From the NCBI GenBank assembly GCA_025769875.1, contig JAGFNK010001081.1, positions 1 to 15,213 on the forward strand: a DNA stretch of 15,213 bases, in the 5' to 3' direction. The first letter of the stretch is position 1; every line of letters begins with the position of its first letter. A program made the translations under genes and the position numbers. The notes below the pieces were generated by a model. It searched no databases and was not told where the DNA came from. It saw only the letters and a program-made list of their open reading frames with translations. This DNA is from Russula earlei. Lineage: Eukaryota; Basidiomycota; Agaricomycetes; Russulales; Russulaceae. Shown here one piece after another: positions 8,419-14,549 of the stretch.

Positions 8419-9866
8419 GTCGTTAGTGAAGCAACAGGAACGGGTTCTTCTTGCGCAGGTTCGATGTTTTCATCTTGGATGGTTGTGGCTCTGACTGTTT
8501 GGGGGCGAGATCCTTGTCGTTGGCGTCCTTGAGCTGCTTTCTTTGCTCTACATTGATTTGCCATATGATTCTTCTTTCCACAATAATAACAGAGATTGTT
8601 CTTGCGTCGAAATTCTTTCTCTGCATCTGTGAGGGGTTTCCTTTCACTTCTGGATTCCCAGGGTCGTTCATTGGGCTCTCCTTGGTACAAGTTAATTTCC
8701 AATGGATTATCTGATCCTTGAGTGTTCAATCCTCGGGCACGCACAGAGCGTCCTCCTCGAAAAGCAGTGGAGTTGTATAGGTGGAAAAGGTTGTCGAATT
8801 CTCTTGCTGCTTTGACAAGGGCTGCAAGCGTAGTTGGTGTTGGTGTGATTCCCAGTATTTTCTGATGTAAGGCCGGGTTGATGTTCTTCCTAAATGCGTA
8901 CATCTTTGTTCTTTCATCGGTGGTAGCTCGTGATGCGTGGTGCGACCATTTCTGATACCATTCATTAAATGGTAGTTTTCCTTGATAATAGGTGTGCATG
9001 GTATTAGCGGAGGCCAACTCTGCTTCTGCAGGGATAAAATGATCGGCAAAGGCTTTCTTGAAGTCGTCCCATGACCCATAGTCTGCTACGGTACGAGCCA
9101 TAGCCTTGGTGGTTTGTTCTCTAGCCCACGCTCCGGCGGGTGTTCCTACTTTAAAGTGGGTCAGTGCAGCGGCAACTTTCTTGCTTTCATCTGTAAAGGA
9201 GTCGCCATTGATGTAATAATAATTGGCCAAAGCTGCCCAAAAGGCTTCTGCGTTATCAGCCTTTCCGTCAAAGGGTTCTGGTGCTGTTCCGACAAGGCGT
9301 GGATTGCTTGACATGGTGGGATTCTGAGTTGTTGTAGCTGTAACAATAGGTGGGGCTGAACCTTGTAGTTGGATTCTAGTTGGAGTGAGCGTTCGAGGGA
9401 CTGCTTGTGGTACGTTGCTAGTTGTATGAGGAGTAGGTTGTTGGGTATTACGCCGAGTAGAAGGTCCTGGAGTGGTGCTTCGAGTGCTCTGAGCAGTTCC
9501 TAGGATAGCGGTAACTTCTTGAGGTGTTCTGGCTGAGAAATCGACTTCTCGATTGTTATAGTAAACCCAATGTCTTCTAGAACGGCTCCACTTGACTGGT
9601 CTGTCTAGGAAGAGGCCTGTGTAGTTATAGGGGTTGAAGTCTTGAACGTTTTCTGCTCCTGGGGCTGCCGCTTTAAGTTGTTCGGTGGTAACTTCGTCGT
9701 TATCGTCTTCGTATAACCAAGTGTCAGAAAGATTTCCGTGGTTGATAATAGGTGTGCCTGCAAATTTTCCTCGGTAACAGTGATCTTGGGTGTCGTAACT
9801 GAGGTTTTCAAATAGGAGTGGGATTAGATTTTCTTCTTCGTCAGTGATGTCCCTCCTAGTGCTCAT
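8358..9866 (-). CDS. gag: Gag: nucleocapsid protein with zinc knuckle
   Basis: The structural protein that forms the particle and packages element RNA. The 502-codon frame begins at ATG 9866. Residues 1-124 are acidic/aromatic, 125-188 are rich in Ser, Thr, Pro and Gln, about 195-365 match the retrotransposon Gag core (EPFDGKADNAEAFW, then the FADHF and FNEWYQKW region), and 426-439 form a CX2CX4HX4C knuckle (CYYCGKKNHMANQC). Met1 has T at -3, a weak context, and lies 4 nt after the stop of the preceding leader frame. Met185, at 9314, has the strong context CCCACCATG and starts exactly at the conserved core. It would give a 318-residue Gag, a usual size for chromoviruses, so it may be the main start, with Met1 giving an N-terminally extended form. 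Pol follows in the -1 frame. Confidence 0.93.
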   Translation of the reverse strand: MSTRRDITDEEENLIPLLFENLSYDTQDHCYRGKFAGTPIINHGNLSDTWLYEDDNDEVTTEQLKAAAPGAENVQDFNPYNYTGLFLDRPVKWSRSRRHWVYYNNREVDFSARTPQEVTAILGTAQSTRSTTPGPSTRRNTQQPTPHTTSNVPQAVPRTLTPTRIQLQGSAPPIVTATTTQNPTMSSNPRLVGTAPEPFDGKADNAEAFWAALANYYYINGDSFTDESKKVAAALTHFKVGTPAGAWAREQTTKAMARTVADYGSWDDFKKAFADHFIPAEAELASANTMHTYYQGKLPFNEWYQKWSHHASRATTDERTKMYAFRKNINPALHQKILGITPTPTTLAALVKAAREFDNLFHLYNSTAFRGGRSVRARGLNTQGSDNPLEINLYQGEPNERPWESRSERKPLTDAEKEFRRKNNLCYYCGKKNHMANQCRAKKAAQGRQRQGSRPQTVRATTIQDENIEPAQEEPVPVASLTTWRETLADSILRPRSAPMDF

Positions 9867-9870
9867 AGAT

Positions 9871-10455
9871 CTAGACGACTGTTATAGTCCAATGGCCGTT
9901 GTTCCAAGGATATGCAATGGTGTAGGCTGGCTTTAGTCGAATGGTATCGGGTCTTCCTTGATGTTTTCTTAATTGGATTCGGGAGTATTCTTCAGTAATG
10001 CTGCTTTGTGTTAGAACTACTCGGGTTTTCCACAGATATCCTTCAAATTCTGCTGGAGAGATGGCAAAGTCACTTATTTCCTTGGTGGGGTGCTTGTAAA
10101 CTATAAAGTGTGTCAGTCGTTGATGCCAAGCTTGGGTACAATAATTCTTGAATTCAATTAATTCTCTCCTTGAACGTGTAGGTAGGTTTAATGCTAAGAA
10201 GGATTGTTCTGGTAGGTAGCAGTGTAAATCAGTACTCCTAAGATCGGCACTATCAGGGGATTCAACAAGGGGTGATGCAAAGGGTTGGGTAGGTATAACA
10301 GGGGTAGGAATACGATTGGTAAACAAGGGTACGTAGGCGTCAGGAGGGGTAGGAGGTAATGGTCTTTCAACAAGAAATCCTCTTGCGTTGGGAATTGTTT
10401 CTCTCTCAGGGGGTCGTTGGGATGACTGCGCGTCTCCTGTGTCGAGGAGCCAGAT
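9871..10455 (-). CDS. Leader frame, distal half: methionine-free, 194 codons
   Basis: This frame opens right after the TAA at 10458-10456 and runs without a stop to TAG at 9873-9871, four bases before the Gag ATG. It lies in the same frame as the segment 11319-10459, so the two form one 481-codon frame with a single stop. There is no ATG in it. The first 60 residues are Pro-rich; the rest looks like a folded domain, with a motif around FEGYL...SRIQLR...DTIRLKP (9987-9925 for its last part) that resembles one in the frame at 11872-11399. Protein family not recognised. If translated, it must start at a non-AUG codon or through readthrough of the TAA. Confidence 0.45.
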   Translation of the reverse strand: MWLLDTGDAQSSQRPPERETIPNARGFLVERPLPPTPPDAYVPLFTNRIPTPVIPTQPFASPLVESPDSADLRSTDLHCYLPEQSFLALNLPTRSRRELIEFKNYCTQAWHQRLTHFIVYKHPTKEISDFAISPAEFEGYLWKTRVVLTQSSITEEYSRIQLRKHQGRPDTIRLKPAYTIAYPWNNGHWTITVV

Positions 10456-11319
10456 TTATCGAATGGGGAGGTGGTAATCGCCTGGCGTCCACAAGGTAAT
10501 TCCGTCAGGAGTAGGAGGTGTGTCTGGTCGAAAGTTGCACGTGCAATACTCTGTTTTGCAGTTACACCTTGCTGTCCACGGATTTGACTCAGTATTTTCT
10601 GTGCTGGCAGACCAACGTTCTTGGCTAGTTGGGACAGTGGTCTGAATCGGTGTGAGGGGTCGAGGGGCGAGACTTGAGGCTTCTAGGATTGCTGGGACAG
10701 AATAGTATGCAGGGGGACCAGTATATGAGGCGTCTGGGCTGGTAATTGCCCAAGGTTGATTATAGTCTGCGTCGTACAACCACGAGTTAGTTTCCCAATC
10801 GAAGGTGTTGTGTATTCCTGGTACAACAGCAAGTTGGACGTAAGATTGGTTTTCCCTTTGTATTCTGTTGAGACGTAGGTGGTAGAACTGGACAGTGAGA
10901 CGATAGTAGCTGATGTATGTCCAAGCTAAGTAGAACAAGCGGTATCCTGTTCTCAAGGAGTGGATAATGATGTGGTGGCGTGGTTGAATGACTCTGGTCC
11001 AGAGGTTTAATTCACTGGTGCGTAAGGATTGGTAGTCAACTGGTTGTCCTTGGATGTTCTTTGCTTGAGCAAGGTGCCAATATAATAGTTGTTGTCGTGC
11101 TGGTGGTAGAAGTCGACTAAGGGTTTCAAGGTATAGTGCGTGTTCGTCGTGGCTTAAGAGCTGTCCAAAAGGCAAGACTTCAAGGAACTCTTTAACAATA
11201 AGGTGGGGGAAGTCCTCGTGAGGTGGTTCAATTCTGGTACGTCGTGTAAGTTGGTTAAAGTGGTGACAGGGAACGCGACGGAGGTCCAGGTTCGATAGTG
11301 ATTTAGATTTAAGACGTGT
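10456..11319 (-). CDS. Leader frame, proximal half: methionine-free, 287 codons
   Basis: The frame is open from just after TAG (11322-11320) to TAA (10458-10456) and contains no methionine codon. The other two frames of the same stretch are full of stops, so this one has been kept open by selection, now or recently. The first half is rich in aromatic and basic residues (…RLFYLAWTYISYYRL…), hydrophobic in places but with too many Arg for a clear membrane span. The second half is Ser/Thr/Pro-rich and ends with a Cys cluster, CNCKTEYCTC. A segment NSWLYDADYNQ recalls DTWLYEDDNDE in the Gag N-terminal extension. No family is recognised. The single stop may be a later mutation. Confidence 0.45.
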   Translation of the reverse strand, partial: TRLKSKSLSNLDLRRVPCHHFNQLTRRTRIEPPHEDFPHLIVKEFLEVLPFGQLLSHDEHALYLETLSRLLPPARQQLLYWHLAQAKNIQGQPVDYQSLRTSELNLWTRVIQPRHHIIIHSLRTGYRLFYLAWTYISYYRLTVQFYHLRLNRIQRENQSYVQLAVVPGIHNTFDWETNSWLYDADYNQPWAITSPDASYTGPPAYYSVPAILEASSLAPRPLTPIQTTVPTSQERWSASTENTESNPWTARCNCKTEYCTCNFRPDTPPTPDGITLWTPGDYHLPIR

Positions 11320-11398
11320 CTAGTGATAGCGTCTTCTTCTTCGTCTTCTTCTAAGGCGTATTCTCGATGGCACTTTAGTTAAAACAAGAAAAGGATCT

Positions 11399-11872
11399 TT
11401 ATTCGATCTTTATTGAAGCGTTACAAGGGTGGTTCTTACTTTTTAAGAACCGTGCGCAAGATCTATAGGTTTCGAGCTGGTACCTCTCAATTATTTCGAG
11501 AGGGTTAAGGGGAATACGAGGCGTAAAGCAAAAGCGAAGTAGCTGGGGGTTAAAGCGGATGGTGTCGACTGTATAAGTCGAATAGTGACGTAGGGACACG
11601 CGGTTACTGTTCTCCTCGAAGTGTAAGTAGCCGTATGCGAAAGCGAGACGTCCGTCCAAGAAGTCGTGTACGATAGATAAGCAAAACGAGCCCTCGTAAG
11701 CAGGGCGGTAAATAGCAGGCAAGGTAAGTAGTTTCCTAAATAACGAGGTGTTAAAAATGTATGCGATGCGTCCGAGGGGGAAAGTCAGCGTCCGGGGCGT
11801 ATATCCCGACGTTGGAGCAGATGCCGAAGGGGGTGAGATTGTACTGGGTGGCAAGGGCAGTGTTGGAGGGTT
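11399..11872 (-). CDS. Leader frame with DTIR motif, no ATG
   Basis: This frame is open from after TAG (11875-11873) to TAA at 11401-11399, about 157 codons, without a methionine. The segment from about 11790 onwards looks protein-like (…RIAYIFNTSLFRKLL…), and SNRVSLR..DTIRFNP (11608-11543) resembles the end of the frame at 10455-9871. It overlaps the frame 12170-11751 around a run of five C (about 11779); one base fewer there would join the two, which suggests a frameshift. A GTAAGA at 11439-11434 followed by AG at 11364-11363 could be a 77-nt intron leading into an Asp/Glu-rich stretch in the third frame. This is tentative. Confidence 0.35.
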   Translation of the reverse strand, partial: NPPTLPLPPSTISPPSASAPTSGYTPRTLTFPLGRIAYIFNTSLFRKLLTLPAIYRPAYEGSFCLSIVHDFLDGRLAFAYGYLHFEENSNRVSLRHYSTYTVDTIRFNPQLLRFCFTPRIPLNPLEIIERYQLETYRSCARFLKSKNHPCNASIKIE

Positions 11873-12170
11873 CTACCGCAAAAGTGTGGACGATGCGTGC
11901 ACGAAAGGCGGTAGTGAAGGTGTCTGTGAATGCGCGACGAGCTAACTGGTCTGAGGTAGGGATGCGTCCAAGGTAGTCTTGATGATTCAAGTCGTGGAGG
12001 GGACGCCACTGCTCCTGGCGACGATTGGTGGTAGGGAGGACGAAGTACTGGTGCGGATGGAAGCGAAATACTGTGCAAGGGGGGACGGTCAAGGAAGCCT
12101 TCAGGTAAGGGAGGACGGTCCGCTTGCTGTTGCTCGTTCTGCGCTGGAGGGGGAGTGCCGACAGGGACAA
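11751..12170 (-). CDS. Leader frame segment upstream of the C5 run, no ATG
   Basis: An open frame of about 139 codons with no methionine. From about 12070 on it looks coding, with aromatic and charged residues in mixed order (…HQYFVLPTTNRRQEQW…), and it ends shortly after the C5 run near 11779, where the next frame takes over. No family is recognised. It probably belongs to the same ancestral leader protein as its neighbours. Confidence 0.3.
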   Translation of the reverse strand: MSLSALPLQRRTSNSKRTVLPYLKASLTVPPCTVFRFHPHQYFVLPTTNRRQEQWRPLHDLNHQDYLGRIPTSDQLARRAFTDTFTTAFRARIVHTFAVEPSNTALATQYNLTPFGICSNVGIYAPDADFPPRTHRIHF

Positions 12171-12612
12171 AGTTGTCTGGGATAGGCTGGGCAGTGGTAG
12201 GAGACGATGGGGGAGCCGTTGGGGAGTACAAGAGGCTGAGGGGTGAGGATGTGTCGACCGGGTCGAATGTCTTCAGTGAGGATGCGAAGGGCGGTGCGTG
12301 GGGTAGGTTGCAGAGGAGAAGGGAGGCGCAAGGAGGTGTTAACCAAAGTGGGGGAGTTAGGAGTGGACACTTGAGCGTTGGCTGGTCAATACAGGGATGA
12401 TGAGAGACTGTCCAGATGTCAAGACACGTACTGCTGATCACTAAGGACTCAGGAGCAGGTGGGCAAGGGTCGGAACAGATGATACGCGGCGAAGGCGGCG
12501 TTGAACAAGAGGACGAGCCAAACGACGAGGAGGTACCAGATGGGGACTGGTAAGTGTTGCAAGAGGCAGAGGCGAAGGCTGGAGGCCAGTGCAGCGAAGG
12601 GGCTTTAGACAA
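12101..12612 (-). CDS. Pro/Ser/Thr-rich open frames crossing the 5' LTR boundary, no ATG
   Basis: Two overlapping frames are open here. One runs from inside the LTR (12612) across the primer site to about 11785 without a stop; the other is open from about 12390 to 12101. Both encode Pro-, Ser-, Thr- and Leu-rich sequence without methionine. Low complexity and high C content make chance openness plausible, so coding status is uncertain. The LTR part of the first frame is also open in the plus-strand LTR. Confidence 0.22.
12405..12414 (-). promoter_or_regulatory. Primer-binding site, self-priming type
   Basis: The sense strand reads TGGACAGTCT starting two bases after the 5' LTR. Its complement, AGACTGTCCA, occurs in the LTR at 12712-12703, about 30 nt after the TATA box, where RNA should start. 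In the Tf1/sushi group the 5' end of the RNA folds back on the primer site and is cut to prime reverse transcription. The ten-base match at the right place supports the same mechanism here. A tRNA primer cannot be excluded, since the primer would end in CCA. Confidence 0.7.
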
Positions 12613-12737
12613 GGCGGTCGTTGAAGAGTACCTTGGAGGCGAGGGAAGTCTTTAAACTGAGCGGTCGCAGGGGAGTACCCAGGAGTATGAGAGTATCACA
12701 AATGGACAGTCTGACGACTGCCATGCTTCATTGGGGC

Positions 12738-12744
12738 TTATATA
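12738..12744 (-). promoter_or_regulatory. TATA box of the 5' LTR
   Basis: The sense strand reads TATATAA, conserved in all three LTRs. The expected RNA start lies near 12716, just before AGACTGTCCA (12712-12703). Confidence 0.75.
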
Positions 12745-12880
12745 CAGTGTACAGGGTCGATTACAAAGAACTGGGACTATTCTAGACTCTTTGGTACCAT
12801 CCAATAGGACTACAGAGGCATAAACTTGCTTGTGTCAAGTTTCAGGCTTACTGAGCGCATTACTGATCATTGTGGAGCGA

Positions 12881-12981
12881 TGACATCATTATGATGTCAC
12901 TGTGGAGCGCTTAGTGAGCCTATGAGGTCACTGTGGAGTCGCTCAGTCAGCCATGATGTCATTGGAGCCTTGATGACGTCA
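12881..12981 (-). promoter_or_regulatory. Array of bZIP-type (CRE-like) sites in the LTR promoter
   Basis: Five sites of the form TGAxxTCA lie at 12974-12981 (perfect TGACGTCA), 12954-12961, 12923-12930, 12892-12899 and 12881-12888. They sit in a degenerate tandem repeat whose unit includes TCACTGTGGAG (12897-12907 and 12928-12938, 31 bp apart). TGACGTCA is the classic site for ATF/CREB-type factors, which in fungi often mediate stress responses. Binding here is inferred. Confidence 0.6.
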
Positions 12982-13907
12982 GATGATTTATGCAACAGTT
13001 TCTAAGAGTTTGTGCCGCTGTTTCGGGTCCATTGGTGGCTGGGTGGCCATGTGGCTGCCACGCGATGATTACCCGATTAGGAAACTGGGTGCCTAGTCAT
13101 GTTATAGTGCCTTTGCAATAGCGATATCTTGTACCACAGGAGGGATAGCCCAGAAAACAGAAGGGAGTTGGCAATGCAAAGTGAGAGAGGTCTCTCTTGA
13201 GTGAAATAGGACAATCTTGGCCAGGACCTGGCCTTGGTTCATAACAATGCATGACAAGCACCTCCAGGCTAAGAAGGGCAAGTGTTCAGTGGGGGTTTTG
13301 CTTTGGGAGGATTGCATGGCACAGCATGCACAAACACTTTGCTGTTGATGTTGTTGTTGCGTTGCTGTAGCTGCGGTGGTGTTGGTTTCATAGTATTGAG
13401 GGGTGAGCTTGAAAGGAGGCAGCATTGAGGCATTGGCGACAGCGTGAGTGGTGGGTAGCAGGCCCAGATGTGCTTAGCTGCAAAGTCCTTCTGCAGGTTG
13501 TTGCAAGTTCTGATAGGTATTCATGCCATTTCCAAGGGTTAGATGTCAACCCAAGTCTGATCAAGACAACATAAAGACAAGTGTCTGCTGACCCTAGCAT
13601 CGTCATATTCTGCCACCATGTTGGGTTCTGGATCACTTGCATAGTTGCGAGCAAGTCATCATTCCGAGGCCTGATGATCATGTCAAACATAAAGTCCATC
13701 AGTTCATAAGGTTGACCTGTGACACCAAACATGAAATCTGGTGGTTGTTCCAGGATGTAGTTTCCTGGTCCTTCTGTTGAATCTGCATTTGTGAAATTGG
13801 GTGGAGCCATCACTCCACTATTCTGTGGCACAGACTGATGCAAATCTGGGGTGCCTGCATTGCCACTAAGACCTGACAATAGTGATGATGAGGTTGTGTT
13901 CTGTGGT

Positions 13908-13925
13908 GGGGGGGGGGGGGGGGGG
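13908..13925. repeat. Homopolymer G18 (C18 on the minus strand)
   Basis: An uninterrupted run of 18 G on the plus strand, next to a CAG/CAA-rich stretch on the minus strand. In the host gene remnant this would encode Gln repeats followed by Pro repeats, and the coding-like frame changes across it. Confidence 0.9.
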
Positions 13926-14219
13926 CGGTTGCTGCTGCTGTCATTGTTGCTGTTGCTGTAGTAGTTGTGGTAGTTGCTGGTACCTTGGTGTATTCAAACC
14001 AGTCGGCATCTGCTGCGGTGGTGGTCCCTGTTGAGGCATACATCCCTGGGCTGTGCTGTCATGTTTATGTTTCACCAGTAAGCTTTCCAAGAAGCACAAG
14101 TACAACTTTGGAGTGTGGCACTCATCAATTGCAATTTGGGGAGATGCAATTGTGGCAATGAGGCATTTGATCACTTCGTAGACCTCTGTTAAGCCCCAGG
14201 GTGATAAACCTTGAGCATT

Positions 14220-14291
14220 CTGGGCGTAGAAGCTATGGCAGATGCAAGTCAAAAATTCTGACCAAGACCACTAGAAGGCGGGATGGCATAC
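14220..14291 (-). other. Candidate spliceosomal intron in the host gene remnant
   Basis: The sense strand has GTATGC at 14291-14286, a TTGAC branch-like sequence, and AG at 14221-14220 (72 nt), which keeps the reading frame from …FMFTSVFMLK into NAQGLSPWGL. An earlier AG at 14233 would give 59 nt but shift the frame. Both lengths are normal for basidiomycetes. Confidence 0.45.
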
Positions 14292-14549
14292 CTTGAGCAT
14301 GAACACTGAGGTGAACATGAATGGTTCTGTGGTATGACTGTCTGATTGCTGCTACTCAGCTGTGAGTTGGGTCACACCTATTCGACATGGGTGGACAACT
14401 CTGGAAGCGGATCAGGGTGGATGGTGTTCATGGCATAGGTAAGAAGACCCTCTTCAGAGAATATTGATGAATGCAGCAGGAAGAGGCATGAGGACAGGTA
14501 AGGGCAATCTCTCCAGACTGTGTTCATAATGAGGCTGCACAAGTGCGGG

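Larger units (their letters stand above)
9315..12721 (-). other. ATG-depleted leader of the chromovirus mRNA (3.4 kb)
   Basis: Scanning every base on the sense strand, I find no ATG in any frame from 12721 to 9867, one at 9866-9864, and none again to 9315. From base composition roughly 30 or more would be expected. The opposite strand of the same stretch has at least 40 ATGs, and sense ATGs become frequent right after 9314, with about a dozen in the next 450 nt. The stretch covers R-U5 of the 5' LTR, the primer site, the internal leader and the Gag N-terminal extension. Most of it also carries long open frames (separate entries). A leader cleared of AUG lets scanning ribosomes reach Gag; that reading is inference, the count is direct. 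Confidence 0.85.
3566..13246 (-). mobile_element. Complete chromovirus (Ty3/Gypsy LTR retrotransposon), 9.7 kb
   Basis: In transcription order: 5' LTR 13246-12417, primer site 12414-12405, a long ATG-depleted leader to 9315, gag 9866-8358, pol to 4642, polypurine tract 4408-4395 and 3' LTR 4394-3566. The order protease, reverse transcriptase, RNase H, integrase, chromodomain identifies a chromovirus. gag and pol are open throughout. The two LTRs differ by roughly 5 percent, and no target duplication is seen (AACAG on the left, ATGCA on the right). The element is therefore either old but lucky, or a recombinant of two copies. The leader of more than 3 kb between LTR and the Gag core is unusual for this family. 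Confidence 0.95.
12417..13246 (-). repeat. 5' LTR of the complete chromovirus (830 bp)
   Basis: On the sense strand it begins TGTTATGAACC (13246) and ends TGTCTTGACA (12417). It differs from the 3' LTR at about 40 positions plus a few short indels. It supplies the promoter and the first 300 nt of the ATG-free leader. Confidence 0.95.

Noticed and set aside
8423..8671. Separate small protein overlapping the gag 3' end
   Set aside because: The frame is +1 to gag, does not connect to pol and is explained by overlap with gag.
10860..11000. Envelope-like membrane protein in the leader
   Set aside because: The aromatic stretch (RLFYLAWTYISYYRL) has too many Arg, and no signal peptide or clear membrane span is visible.
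11363..11439. Intron in the leader (GTAAGA..AG)
   Set aside because: The donor is good, but several acceptors fit; the nearest one would create an AUG at the junction, against the trend of the leader. Kept only as a note.
11748..12400. Plus-strand open frames opposite the leader
   Set aside because: They run against the element's transcription in C-rich low-complexity sequence and look like shadows of the stop-poor leader.
12405..12414. tRNA primer site
   Set aside because: The primer would end in CCA, but the perfect match to the RNA start region explains the site better; not fully excluded.
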